Origin: Enhydrobacter aerosaccus
GTDB lineage: Bacteria > Pseudomonadota > Alphaproteobacteria > Reyranellales > Reyranellaceae
Assembly: GCA_903832005.1 (NCBI GenBank)
Contig: CAIKZO010000064.1
Span: 1 to 64,000 of the forward strand
Direction: 5' to 3'
DNA: 64,000 nucleotides
The notes under the pieces were generated by a model that was not told where the DNA came from, made no database searches, and worked only from the letters and a program-made list of their open reading frames with translations. The translations under genes were made by a program, and so were the position numbers. Shown here one piece after another: positions 10,271-19,298 of the stretch (positions are counted from its first letter, which is position 1; the number at the start of each line of letters is the position of its first letter).

Positions 10271-10986
10271 CAGCCGATCTTTCTGGCCAGCTCGACGATC
10301 GTGTCGCCGACGGCATCCCAATCGCCCTCGGCCTTGAAATCGCGCGTCTGCTTGGGGCCGTGTTCGTAGGGGCGATTGATGTAGCCGGTCGACAGGCCGC
10401 ACTTCTGGGCCGCCGCCAGATCGTTGTTGTGGGCCGCGCACAGCATCACCTGGTGCGGCTTCAGGTACATGCTGTCGACCACGCCGAGATAGGCCTCCGG
10501 GTCGGGCTTGTAGTGGTGGAAGGTCTCGCCCGAGAAGCAGTGATCCCAGGGAATGCCGCTGTTCTTGGCCATATTGATCAGCAACGCCACGTTGCCGTTG
10601 CTCAAGGTCGAGACGACGTACTTCTTCTTCATCATGCCGATGCCCTCGACTGAATCGGGCCAGGGCCGCAGCTTGTGCCAGAGATGCGTGAACTCCCACG
10701 CGCCCGCCTCGCCCGGATGCTTCAGATCGCGCTTCTTCAGCAGCATCTCGAAGGCTTCCTTGTGCAGGTCGTCGATGCGGGTCCACGGCACCTCGCGCTT
10801 GCGCACACGGGACATCTGCGGCTGGTAGAGGCCGCGCCAGTCGTCGGCGAAGCTCGTCCAGTCGGTCTCGATCCCGTATTTCTTACCGAGTGCAGGCAGA
10901 TCCGCGATCAGGCTGCCGCGCCAGTCGACGACGGTCCCGAACACGTCGAAGATGCAGACCTTGAGGTCGGCGAGATCCTTGGGCAT
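10267..10986 (-). CDS. Haloacid dehalogenase type II (HAD superfamily)
   Basis: 239 residues from the ATG at 10986, with GAGGAAAG just upstream. HAD motif I is CIFDVFGTVVDWR (nucleophile Asp, with the FGT variant typical of L-2-haloacid dehalogenases). Motif II is STLSNGN, a conserved Lys follows in HHYKPD, and the AAHNNDLAAAQKCGL segment is motif IV-like. The family hydrolyses (S)-2-haloacids to (R)-2-hydroxyacids, though many members act on other substrates. First gene of a two-gene unit with the APH-type kinase. Confidence 0.87.
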   Translation of the reverse strand: MPKDLADLKVCIFDVFGTVVDWRGSLIADLPALGKKYGIETDWTSFADDWRGLYQPQMSRVRKREVPWTRIDDLHKEAFEMLLKKRDLKHPGEAGAWEFTHLWHKLRPWPDSVEGIGMMKKKYVVSTLSNGNVALLINMAKNSGIPWDHCFSGETFHHYKPDPEAYLGVVDSMYLKPHQVMLCAAHNNDLAAAQKCGLSTGYINRPYEHGPKQTRDFKAEGDWDAVGDTIVELARKIGC

Positions 10987-10998
10987 TACTTTCCTCAC

Positions 10999-11598
10999 AT
11001 GGTTTGGAAGCACAACACGATCACAGGCACCGACGGCAAGCCGCGATGCGGTTGGGCCTCTGCGGACCCTCTTTACGAGAAATACCACGATACCGAATGG
11101 GGCAAGCCCCTAAAGGACGACCAGGCGCTGTTCGAGCTGCTGACGCTCGAGGGCTGCCAGGCCGGCCTGTCGTGGATCACGGTGCTGCGCAAGCGTGAGC
11201 ACTACCGGAAAGTCTACGACGGCTTCGACCCGAAGAAGATCGCGCGCTACACGCCGGCCAAGCTGGCCAAGCTGCTGGCCGACCCCGGCATCATCCGCCA
11301 CAAGGGCAAGATCGATGCGAGCGTGTCGAACGCCAAGACCTATCTCGCCATGATCGAGCGCGATGGGCCGGGCGCCTTCTCGAAGTTCCTGTGGAGCTTC
11401 GTCGGCGGCAAGCCGCAGAAGAAGCATCGCAAGACCCTGAAGGACGTACCGGCGACCTCGCCGGAGAGCGACGCCATGTCCAAGGCGCTGAAGAAGGCCG
11501 GCTTCAAGTTCGTCGGCTCGACCATCTGCTACGCCTTCATGCAGGCCTCCGGCATGGTCGACGATCACATCGTCGGCTGCCATCGCCACAAGGAGTAA
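10999..11598 (+). CDS. tag: DNA-3-methyladenine glycosylase I
   Basis: 199 residues. The family signature is clear: RCGWASADPLYEKYHDTEWG, then LEGCQAGLSWITVLRKRE. The zinc ligands are the N-terminal Cys and His and the C-terminal HIVGC. It excises 3-methyladenine from alkylated DNA. The ATG at 10999 lies only 12 bp from the divergent dehalogenase start, and no Shine-Dalgarno sequence precedes it. The mRNA may be leaderless or start inside the neighbour. The next gene starts 4 bp after the stop. Confidence 0.95.
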   Translation: MVWKHNTITGTDGKPRCGWASADPLYEKYHDTEWGKPLKDDQALFELLTLEGCQAGLSWITVLRKREHYRKVYDGFDPKKIARYTPAKLAKLLADPGIIRHKGKIDASVSNAKTYLAMIERDGPGAFSKFLWSFVGGKPQKKHRKTLKDVPATSPESDAMSKALKKAGFKFVGSTICYAFMQASGMVDDHIVGCHRHKE

Positions 11599-11602
11599 AC
11601 GA

Positions 11603-13063
11603 GTGAGCAAGCGTGTCTTCATCGGTGCGCTGGGCACCGAGACCAATCAGTTCGTGCCTTTCCCGACCGGCCTGCGCGGCTATCAGGAGCACGGCATCTG
11701 GCGCGGCGATGCGACAAAGCACAAGCCCACCAACTTCACCGCGCCGATGCATGTCTGGCGCAAGGACGCCGAGGGGCGCGGCTGGACGGTGATCGAGGGC
11801 CTCGCCACCTTCGCCGCGCCCTCGGGCACGACGGTGCGCAAGGTCTACGAGGATTTCCGCGATGAGATGCTGGCCAACGTTAAAGCCGCGATGCCGCTCG
11901 ATGCCGTGCTGATCAACGTGCACGGCGCGATGGTGGCCGACGGCTACGACGATTGCGAAGGCGATCTCCTGTCCGGAGTGCGCACGATCGTCGGCCCCAA
12001 ATGCGCGATCGGCGCGGAGTTCGACCTGCACTGCCATCTCAGCGCCCTGATGCTCGACAGCGCCGACGTGCTGGTGGGCTACAAGGAATACCCGCACACC
12101 GACACGATGGAGCGCGCGGCCGAGCTGTTCGCCATCATCGCCGACACGGTCGACGGCAAGGTGAAGCCCGTGATGGCGCGCCACGACTGCCGCATGATCG
12201 CGCAGTACCGCACCTCCGTGCCGCCGATCAACGAGTTCGTCGTGCGCATGAAGTCGCTCGAGGGCAAGGACGGCATCCTGTCGGTGTCGCTCAGCCACGG
12301 CTTCTCTTTCGCCGACGTGGAAGACGTCGGCACGCGCACCCTCGTCGTGGCCGACGGCGACATGGCGAAGGCGGAGAAACTCGCCAAGCAGCTGGGCGAC
12401 GAGCTGTGGGAGAACCGCGAGCGCTACGCCACCAAGTACCTCTCCGTCGACGAGGCGATGGAGCGCGCGGCCTCGCATAACCAGGGCCCGCTGGTGCTGG
12501 CCGACCGCGCCGACAATCCGGGCTCGGGCGCGCCGGGCGATTCGACTTTCGTGCTGAAGGCGCTCGTCGAGAAGCAGATCGGACCCGCGCTGTTCGGCGT
12601 GATGTGGGATCCGATGGCTTTCCAGATCGCCGAGGAAGCCGGCGAAGGCGCCCGCATCCGGATGCGGCTGGGCGGCAAGTCGGGCGCGGTGAGCGGCGAG
12701 CCGATCGATCTCGATGTCACGGTCAAGAAGATCGCCCGCAACGTCTTCCAGCCCTATGGCCCGGTGATGTCGCCGCTCGGCGACATGGCGCTGCTGTCGT
12801 CGGAGCATGTCGACGTCGCGATCTGCACGCGCCGCACCCAGACCTTCCATGCCGACGCCTTCCGCGCGGTCGGTGCCGATCCCGCCGACTATCGCGTCGT
12901 CATCGTGAAGAGCGCGCAGCACTTCTATAACGGCTTCGTTGGCCTGGCGAAGGAGATCCTCTACGTCGCCACGCCGGGCGCGGCCGATCCCGACGTCACG
13001 CGCTGGCCCTACACCAAGCGCAAGACACCGTTCTGGCCGAAGACCGCCGATCCGTGGAAATAG
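11603..13063 (+). CDS. M81 family metallopeptidase, microcystinase MlrC-like
   Basis: 486 residues from a GTG at 11603, with AGGAG overlapping the end of tag. N-terminus MSKRVFIGALGTETNQFVPF and the metal-site region GAEFDLHCHLS match the MlrC (DUF1485/M81) family, with the MlrC C-terminal domain in the last 180 residues. MlrC of sphingomonads degrades linearised microcystin, but most homologues in soil and water bacteria have unknown amide or peptide substrates. Probably cotranscribed with tag. Confidence 0.88.
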   Translation: MSKRVFIGALGTETNQFVPFPTGLRGYQEHGIWRGDATKHKPTNFTAPMHVWRKDAEGRGWTVIEGLATFAAPSGTTVRKVYEDFRDEMLANVKAAMPLDAVLINVHGAMVADGYDDCEGDLLSGVRTIVGPKCAIGAEFDLHCHLSALMLDSADVLVGYKEYPHTDTMERAAELFAIIADTVDGKVKPVMARHDCRMIAQYRTSVPPINEFVVRMKSLEGKDGILSVSLSHGFSFADVEDVGTRTLVVADGDMAKAEKLAKQLGDELWENRERYATKYLSVDEAMERAASHNQGPLVLADRADNPGSGAPGDSTFVLKALVEKQIGPALFGVMWDPMAFQIAEEAGEGARIRMRLGGKSGAVSGEPIDLDVTVKKIARNVFQPYGPVMSPLGDMALLSSEHVDVAICTRRTQTFHADAFRAVGADPADYRVVIVKSAQHFYNGFVGLAKEILYVATPGAADPDVTRWPYTKRKTPFWPKTADPWK

Positions 13064-13066
13064 CCG

Positions 13067-13339
13067 CTAGAGCAACGGAGTGAGGGCTTCGCGCGTGGTC
13101 TTGCCTTCGACCACGGGCACGACCTCGAACTCCGCCACGCTTTGCCAGTCGGCAATCCATTTCTGGAACAGCGTGATGTCGTCGGCCTCCATCAGCTGGA
13201 AGCAGCGGCTCAAGTCGGCCGTCACATAGCTCGAGACGAACTTCAACCCGTCGGGCAGGGCGCGACCGCCGTCACGCAGCTTGCGATAGACGGCCTTGCC
13301 GTCCTGATTCTTGAATTTCTCGATGACCATAAAAAGCAT
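13067..13339 (-). CDS. DUF3303-like small protein
   Basis: 90 residues from the ATG at 13339 (MLFMVIEKFKN); a second ATG lies at 13330. The sequence MVIEKFKNQDGKAVYRKL, then FVSSYVTADLSRCFQLMEAD and FQKWIADW, matches the small alpha/beta ferredoxin-like DUF3303 pattern. Function unknown. Its stop faces that of the MlrC gene, and its start is 34 bp from the divergent dapB. Confidence 0.7.
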   Translation of the reverse strand: MLFMVIEKFKNQDGKAVYRKLRDGGRALPDGLKFVSSYVTADLSRCFQLMEADDITLFQKWIADWQSVAEFEVVPVVEGKTTREALTPLL

Positions 13340-13373
13340 AGGCTGAAGGCTAGCGTATCCGAGGGGAAATGAA

Positions 13374-14147
13374 ATGAAGATCGCCATTGCCGGCGCCGCC
13401 GGCCGCATGGGCCAGATGCTGATCCGCGAGATCGCCCGCACCGAGGGCGCAAGCCTGGCCGGCGCCCTCGAACATGCGGGCAGCAACGCCCTGGGCACCG
13501 AGACCGGCGGCGTGAAGATCGTGGCCGATCCGGCGGCCGCGATCGGCGCGGCCAACGTCCTGATCGACTTCACGGTGCCGGCCGCCACCGTGGCCCACGC
13601 CCGGGTCTGCGCCGACAAGGGCGTGTCGATGGTGATCGGCACGACCGGCCTCGATCCCGAGCAGACCAAGGCGATCCACGAAGCGGCGAAGAAGGTGCCG
13701 ATCCTGTGGGCCGCCAACATGTCGCTGGGCGTCAACATCCTACTGGCGCTGGTCGAGAAGACCGCGTCGATGCTCGACCCGGCCTACGACATCGAGATCG
13801 TCGAGATGCACCATCGCCACAAGATCGACGCGCCCTCCGGCACCGCACTGGCGCTCGGCAAGGCCGCCGCCGCAGGCCGGCAGGTGAAGCTCGAGGATGT
13901 GTGGCGCAAGAGCCGCGACGGCCATACCGGCGCGCGGCCGGCCGGCGAGATCGGCTTTGCGACGCTCCGCGGCGGCGAGGAAGTGGGCGTGCACACGGTG
14001 ATGTTCGCGGCTGCCGGCGAGCGGTTGGAGCTCAACCATCGCTCCTTCAGCCGCGAGACCTATGCCTCGGGCGCGGTGCGCGCGGCGCTGTGGTTGAGCG
14101 GCAAGAAGCCCGGCCTCTACGGCATGAAGGACGTGCTCGGGCTGTAA
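13374..14147 (+). CDS. dapB: 4-hydroxy-tetrahydrodipicolinate reductase
   Basis: 257 residues. N-terminal NAD(P)-binding motif IAGAAGRMGQ, the central IGTTGLDPEQ, and the catalytic region EIVEMHHRHKIDAPSGTAL (catalytic His and the substrate-binding Lys of KIDAPSGTA). It reduces 4-hydroxy-tetrahydrodipicolinate in the diaminopimelate/lysine pathway. The next pathway enzyme, DapD, is encoded about 4 kb downstream, so the pathway genes are scattered. A GAGGGGAAAT site lies upstream. Confidence 0.97.
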   Translation: MKIAIAGAAGRMGQMLIREIARTEGASLAGALEHAGSNALGTETGGVKIVADPAAAIGAANVLIDFTVPAATVAHARVCADKGVSMVIGTTGLDPEQTKAIHEAAKKVPILWAANMSLGVNILLALVEKTASMLDPAYDIEIVEMHHRHKIDAPSGTALALGKAAAAGRQVKLEDVWRKSRDGHTGARPAGEIGFATLRGGEEVGVHTVMFAAAGERLELNHRSFSRETYASGAVRAALWLSGKKPGLYGMKDVLGL

Positions 14148-14155
14148 TTGGGGCT

Positions 14156-14668
14156 CTAGCCCTCGTCCGTCTCGTTCTCGTCCCAATCGTGGTCGTAGCT
14201 GGGCGCGCGCATCTGGGCCAGGGCAGCCTTGAGCTGGTCGGCCACATGCTCGCGCTCGCCGGGTGAGAGGAAGCGGCCGATCACCACCCGCTGGCCGCGC
14301 GAGGTCAGCACCAGCCGTTCTTGCTCGCCCGTCAGCTCGACCTTCAGCCAATAAGCATCGAGCCGGTGCTCCTCGCGTTCTCCGTCCGGCGACTTGCGGT
14401 CGACGATCAGCTCGCGGTCGGTCAACAGCAGGGTCTCGCTGCGCCGGGCGTCGAGATAGCTGCGCTTGAACATGAACCAGAGCAGGAAGACGTCGAGGCC
14501 CATGAAGCCCATGACCGGCCAGGCACCGAGGAAATACATCGGCAGGCCGATCACCAGGTTGGCCGCGACCGCTCCGCGGATCAGCCACTTGAAGCCTTCC
14601 GGCGACAGGCTGCGGTGCGGGCTGAGCGAGGTGGCGAAATGAACCGCCGCGATGGGTCCTTCGGTCAT
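14156..14668 (-). CDS. DUF2244 domain integral membrane protein
   Basis: 170 residues from the ATG at 14668 (MTEGPIAAVHFATSLSPHRS). The segment LSPHRSLSPEGFKWL is followed by two adjacent hydrophobic helices (AVAANLVIGLPMYFLGAWPV and MGFMGLDVFLLWFMFKRSY), then a soluble beta-rich C-terminal domain. This is the DUF2244 layout, common in Alphaproteobacteria. Function unknown. Convergent with dapB. Its start lies 14 bp from the nth start, so the promoters must overlap. Confidence 0.82.
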   Translation of the reverse strand: MTEGPIAAVHFATSLSPHRSLSPEGFKWLIRGAVAANLVIGLPMYFLGAWPVMGFMGLDVFLLWFMFKRSYLDARRSETLLLTDRELIVDRKSPDGEREEHRLDAYWLKVELTGEQERLVLTSRGQRVVIGRFLSPGEREHVADQLKAALAQMRAPSYDHDWDENETDEG

Positions 14669-14681
14669 GCTAAGAAGTCCT

Positions 14682-15329
14682 ATGGCCCTGATGAAGCCCG
14701 CTGTCATCCCCGAGTTCTTTGCACGCCTGAAGAAGGCGATGCCGGAGCCCCAGACCGAGCTGGAGTACGATAACGTCTACCAGCTGCTGGTCGCCGTCGT
14801 GCTATCGGCCCAGGCGACCGACGTCGGCGTCAACCGCGCCACCGGGCCGCTGTTCAAGTTCATCAAAACGCCCGAGCAAATGGTGAAACTGGGCGAGACG
14901 AAGCTGATCGACCACATCAAGACGATCGGCCTGTTCCGCACCAAGGGCAAGAACGTGATGGCCCTCAGCCACCTGCTGATCGAACGCCACGGCGGCGAGG
15001 TGCCCAAGACCCACGAAGAGCTACAGGCGCTGCCCGGCGTCGGCCGCAAGACCGCCAACGTGGTGATGAACGTGGCCTATGGCGAGGCGACCATCGCCGT
15101 CGACACGCACATCTTCCGCGTCGGCAACCGCACCGGCCTCGCCCCCGGCAAGAACCCGCTGCAGGTCGAGCTGAAGCTGCTCAAGCGCGTGCCGGAAGAA
15201 TACAAGCTGCATGCCCACCACTGGCTGATCCTGCACGGCCGCTACACCTGCAAGGCGCGCAAGCCCGAGTGCTACAAGTGCGTGGTGAACGACCTCTGCA
15301 CGTACAAGGCGAAGACGACGAGTCCGTAG
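14682..15329 (+). CDS. nth: Endonuclease III
   Basis: 215 residues from the ATG at 14682 (MALMKPAV); an ATG at 14691 is an alternative. Helix-hairpin-helix LPGVGRKTANVV carries the catalytic Lys, and VDTHIFRV carries the catalytic Asp. Four cysteines at the C-terminus have the C-x6-C-x2-C-x5-C spacing of the 4Fe-4S cluster. It is a base-excision repair glycosylase/AP lyase for oxidised pyrimidines. Confidence 0.96.
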   Translation: MALMKPAVIPEFFARLKKAMPEPQTELEYDNVYQLLVAVVLSAQATDVGVNRATGPLFKFIKTPEQMVKLGETKLIDHIKTIGLFRTKGKNVMALSHLLIERHGGEVPKTHEELQALPGVGRKTANVVMNVAYGEATIAVDTHIFRVGNRTGLAPGKNPLQVELKLLKRVPEEYKLHAHHWLILHGRYTCKARKPECYKCVVNDLCTYKAKTTSP

Positions 15330-15341
15330 AACCGAACAAAA

Positions 15342-15431
15342 AGCCTCGTCGCCCCGAGCGAAGCCGAGGGGCCTGTCATGCGCCCCAAAAGAGATCCCTC
15401 CACTTCGCTACGCTCCGGTCGGGATGACAGG
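15342..15431. repeat. Dispersed intergenic repeat, copy 1
   Basis: A compact GC-rich block between nth and the convergent transporter gene. It contains CCCGAGCGAAGCCGAGGG at about 15353-15370 and, inverted and diverged, CACTTCGCTACGCTCCGGTC and GGGATGACAG. The same words recur near 58173-58280 and in part at 21219-21245, so this is a repeat family rather than unique sequence. Confidence 0.6.
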
Positions 15432-16268
15432 TTAGCCGAGGCGAAGTAGCGGCACGGCGGCCGCCGCCAACACCGCCGCGACGATGCGCTTGCGCGTGAA
15501 TACTTCCTTCAGGAACACGACCGCGATCAGGATCGCGAACACCGCGCTGGTATCGCGCAGCGCCGCCGACGGTGCGACCGGGGCATGGCCCCAGACCCAG
15601 AGGATCAGCAGGTACGACGCGAGCGCGGCGAGCGCCGTCGGCACCGCCATCTTCCAGACGCCGGCGACCTGCGCGAAGGGCGAGCCTGCGCGGCGCTGGC
15701 GCCAGCACATCGCGGCGGCATTGGTGATCGAGGCGACGAAGCCATACGACAGCGCATCGCCGCCGGCGCGCACGCCGCGCGCATCGCACAGGATATAGAC
15801 CGCGGTGCCGGCACCCGCCGCCAGGGTCCAGCCCAGCGCCGACAAGGGCACGATCTTGTCGCGTGAGCCGTCGTAGGCGAGCACAGCCAGCGCCACGGCC
15901 ATGATCACGACACCCCCGATGGCGCCGAGGCCGAGGCGATCGCCGGTCAGCAACGCCGCCATCGGCACGACCAACAGCACCGCCACCGCCCGCACCACTG
16001 GATAGACCGAGCCGAACCCGCCCAACTCATAGGCGCGCAGCAACGCAAACACGGTCGCAACATTGGTCAGCGTCGATGCGGCGATCCACGGCCAGGCCGC
16101 GCTGTTGGGCAGGCCCGTCCAGTACAGCCCCGGCAGGACGAACAGCGCGCCCAGCACCATCTGCGCCGTCATCGCTTGCGCAGGATTGCGATTGGCCTTC
16201 ACCGCGGCGTTCCAGCTCGCGTGCAGGAGCGCGCTGACAAGGCAGATCGCGACGTCGCTGTACTCCAT
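15432..16268 (-). CDS. EamA/DMT-superfamily transporter
   Basis: 278 residues, almost wholly hydrophobic, with about ten predicted helices arranged as two EamA repeats. The N-terminus is LVSALLHASWNAAVKANRNP. The second half ends with FAILIAVVFLKEVFTRKRIV, the end-of-repeat pattern of the family. An inner-membrane metabolite exporter or importer of unknown substrate. It starts 3 bp after the UMF1-type gene's stop and is probably cotranscribed with it and the Nudix gene. Confidence 0.87.
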   Translation of the reverse strand: MEYSDVAICLVSALLHASWNAAVKANRNPAQAMTAQMVLGALFVLPGLYWTGLPNSAAWPWIAASTLTNVATVFALLRAYELGGFGSVYPVVRAVAVLLVVPMAALLTGDRLGLGAIGGVVIMAVALAVLAYDGSRDKIVPLSALGWTLAAGAGTAVYILCDARGVRAGGDALSYGFVASITNAAAMCWRQRRAGSPFAQVAGVWKMAVPTALAALASYLLILWVWGHAPVAPSAALRDTSAVFAILIAVVFLKEVFTRKRIVAAVLAAAAVPLLRLG

Positions 16269-16271
16269 GCG

Positions 16272-17606
16272 TCAGGCGCGCTCCTCGCGCACCTGCGTGA
16301 ACAGCGCAAAGCCCAGCACCAGGAAGACCAGCACGCAGGCCACGCCCAGCCGGTTCGACTTGGTTGTCGCCGTCAGGATGCCGATCACGAGCGGCGCCAT
16401 CCACGCCGTGGCGCGACCCGATAGTGCGAACAGCCCGTAGAACTCGCCGCTCATGTCCGGTGGCGCGAGGCGGCTGATGAGCGTGCGGCTTGCCGCCTGC
16501 ATCGGGCCCATGCAGAAGCCCAGCAACAAGGCGAAGGCCATGAAGGTCTGCTCCTGCACCGAGCCGAACAGGCCGCGCGTCGCCGACAATGGCGCCGCAG
16601 GCACGAAGAACAGCACGCTGTCCGCCGTCACACTGACAATGCCGAGCGTCGCCACGATCACGCCGGCGATGGCGAACTGTACGGTGCGCTTGCTGCCCAG
16701 CCGATCGTCGAGCCGGCCGCCCAGGAAGGCGCCGGGGATCGCGAAGACGGTGAGGATGATGCCGAAGATGCCGAGGGTCATCGTGGGCCAGCCGAAGGTC
16801 GCCGAGGCGTAGACGCCGCCGAAGGCGATGATGGCCGCGAGACCGTCGTTGTAGAGCATGAAGGATACGAGGAAGGTGAGCAGGTTGCGATAGTGGCGCA
16901 GCTTGCGCAGCGTGTTCAGCAGCGATCGGCCGCCCTGGCGCGCGGCCTCGAGTGCCGAGAGATGCCGCGGCGCATGGTCGGGCGTGAACAGGAACATCGG
17001 CAGCACGAAGACCGCGAGCCAGATCGACGAGGCCGGCCCCGTCAGCCGCTCGAGCGTGAAGGAAGGATCGGCGCCGTGCGTGAACTGGAAGCCCAGCACG
17101 GCGAACAGCGCGATCAAGCCGCCGACATAGCCCAGGCCCCAGCCGAAGCCCGACAGCCGGCCGATGCGTTCGGGCCGCACGATGTTGGGCAGCTGCGCGT
17201 TGTTGAACACGATCGACATCTCCGCGCCCACGGTCGCGGCGATCACCGCCCAACCGATCGGGCCGGCAAGGTCGGGCCGGTGCGGATAGGCCCACCACAG
17301 GCAGGCGCAGCCCACGAACAGCAGCAGCTGGAAGGCGAAGACGAAGGGTTTGCGCCGGCCGCCCGCGTCGGCCATCGCGCCGAGGTAGGGGCTGAGCACG
17401 GCGATGATGATGCCCGACGCCGACTGCGTGAACGCCCAGGCGGTCTGGCCCGCGACCGCATCGCCGATCATCACGTTGGCGAAGTAGGGCGCGAAGATGA
17501 AGGTCGTGACCACCGTGAAGAACGGCTGGTTCGCCCAGTCGAACAGCGCCCAGCTGAACTGGCCCAGCCTCGATGCTTCCTTGCCGTCGTTCTCGATCGA
17601 GCTCAT
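16272..17606 (-). CDS. MFS transporter, UMF1/Atg22-like family
   Basis: 444 residues from the ATG at 17606, which overlaps the Nudix stop in an ATGA. N-terminal WALFDWANQPFFTVVTTFIF is the hallmark of the UMF1 (Atg22-type) branch of the major facilitator superfamily, where FDWANS-like sequences are conserved. About twelve helices and a central cytoplasmic loop. Substrate unknown; the fungal homologue exports vacuolar amino acids. Confidence 0.9.
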   Translation of the reverse strand: MSSIENDGKEASRLGQFSWALFDWANQPFFTVVTTFIFAPYFANVMIGDAVAGQTAWAFTQSASGIIIAVLSPYLGAMADAGGRRKPFVFAFQLLLFVGCACLWWAYPHRPDLAGPIGWAVIAATVGAEMSIVFNNAQLPNIVRPERIGRLSGFGWGLGYVGGLIALFAVLGFQFTHGADPSFTLERLTGPASSIWLAVFVLPMFLFTPDHAPRHLSALEAARQGGRSLLNTLRKLRHYRNLLTFLVSFMLYNDGLAAIIAFGGVYASATFGWPTMTLGIFGIILTVFAIPGAFLGGRLDDRLGSKRTVQFAIAGVIVATLGIVSVTADSVLFFVPAAPLSATRGLFGSVQEQTFMAFALLLGFCMGPMQAASRTLISRLAPPDMSGEFYGLFALSGRATAWMAPLVIGILTATTKSNRLGVACVLVFLVLGFALFTQVREERA

Positions 17607-18055
17607 GCCGCGATGCGTTTCTGCAACTGCCAGATGGCGTCGCGGTTGGTGGGGGAGAAGACCTTCTTCATGGCGTCCTGCCACGGCAGCCAGAGCTGCG
17701 CGACGTGTTCGGCCGGATCGAGCGTCGCAGGGGTGATCCGAGGCACGAGGAAGCCGAACACATGCTCGACGTTATGGGTGACGTCGGGCGCGTAGCGGGC
17801 CCGCCACTGCGGCCAGATCTCGTAGCGGTTCTTGAGCCTCCAATCGGTGAGCGTCCCCGTGGCGAGGCCGGTCTCTTCCAGGAGCTCCCGCCAAGCGGTC
17901 TCAGCCAGATCGGCATCCTCGGGCTCGCGCGAGCCGGTCACGGACTGCCACATGTTGCTCCATTGGCCGTCCTTTCCGGCCCGTTCCAGCAGCAAAATCT
18001 GCAGGTCGGAAGTATGGACCACCACCAGCACCGATTCGGGCAATTTGAACGCCAT
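17603..18055 (-). CDS. Nudix hydrolase, NudB-like
   Basis: 150 residues from the ATG at 18055 ([15 protein letters not shown]); an ATG at 18067 would add four. The Nudix box is [20 protein letters not shown] followed by ETGL. It is one residue longer than the canonical spacing before the RE pair, as in some NudB proteins. NudB removes pyrophosphate from dihydroneopterin triphosphate in folate synthesis; [11 protein letters not shown] before the box fits, but other nucleotides are possible. First gene of an operon with two transporters, and divergent from dapD by 52 bp. Confidence 0.87.
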   Translation of the reverse strand: MAFKLPESVLVVVHTSDLQILLLERAGKDGQWSNMWQSVTGSREPEDADLAETAWRELLEETGLATGTLTDWRLKNRYEIWPQWRARYAPDVTHNVEHVFGFLVPRITPATLDPAEHVAQLWLPWQDAMKKVFSPTNRDAIWQLQKRIAA

Positions 18056-18107
18056 TGCCTCAAGCATAGCGCCCGAATATGGTCCCGCGACCTTTTTTGA
18101 GGGACTT

Positions 18108-18947
<840 letters not shown>

Positions 18948-18955
18948 AAAATCTC

Positions 18956-19035
18956 GTCCTCGCGAGGAATCGCCTGAAACGCCGGCCCTGCTGGCTTCGG
19001 GCCCAATCCTCGCGAGCCCTCGCGAGGAGCTCGCG
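18956..19035. repeat. Dispersed repeat with GAGGAATC and CGCCGGCCC words, copy 1
   Basis: CCTCGCGAGG palindrome at 18958-18967, then GAGGAATCGCCTGAAACGCC and GGCCC...GGGCC arms, then further CCTCGCGAGC/CCTCGCGAGG units. A related block lies at 57978-58035 (GAGGAATCACACATAACGCC and a closing GATTCCTC). The shared order of words marks a mobile or amplified intergenic element. Confidence 0.5.
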
Positions 19036-19083
19036 AGCGGGTGCATGCACGTGAGTGCACGTGCGTTACGGTGTGTCTTCACT

Positions 19084-19140
19084 GGACCGCGGGCTTCCAG
19101 CCCGCTCATGAATCTTGAGCGGGCTGAAAGCCCGCGGTCC
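19084..19140. repeat. Long REP-like palindrome (25-bp arms)
   Basis: Left arm 19084-19108 and right arm 19116-19140 are reverse complements except for one position, separated by 7 nt. Each arm has its own smaller palindrome built on GCGGGCT/AGCCCGC. As RNA it folds into a very stable hairpin and could protect or terminate the dapD transcript. The nested structure is like the REP/BIME elements mobilised by RAYT transposases; no such gene is in the window. Confidence 0.75.
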
Positions 19141-19298
19141 TCTCGAGTCTGATCATCGCGCCATTTTAAGTGCGTCGCTGCGAATCCCCTATTACGGTCG
19201 TTATATCCGACGAACGTCCCGCCGCGCGGAATGGTGACGGTGTTCGACGGTCGCATTGCCTCTAAGCTTCAAAAAAAGCTTGGGAAGGAAATCGACCA

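Larger units (their letters stand above)
18948..19298. other. 351-bp gene-free stretch with palindromic repeats
   Basis: Between dapD and the TctC-like gene. It holds a run of CCTCGCGAGG-type palindromes (18958 onward), a large hairpin (19084-19140), and an unremarkable AT-richer section to 19260. Just before the next gene, two AAGCTT sites flank an A tract (about 19263-19281), with GGAAGGAAA as ribosome site. No open frame in it looks like a gene. Confidence 0.6.
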
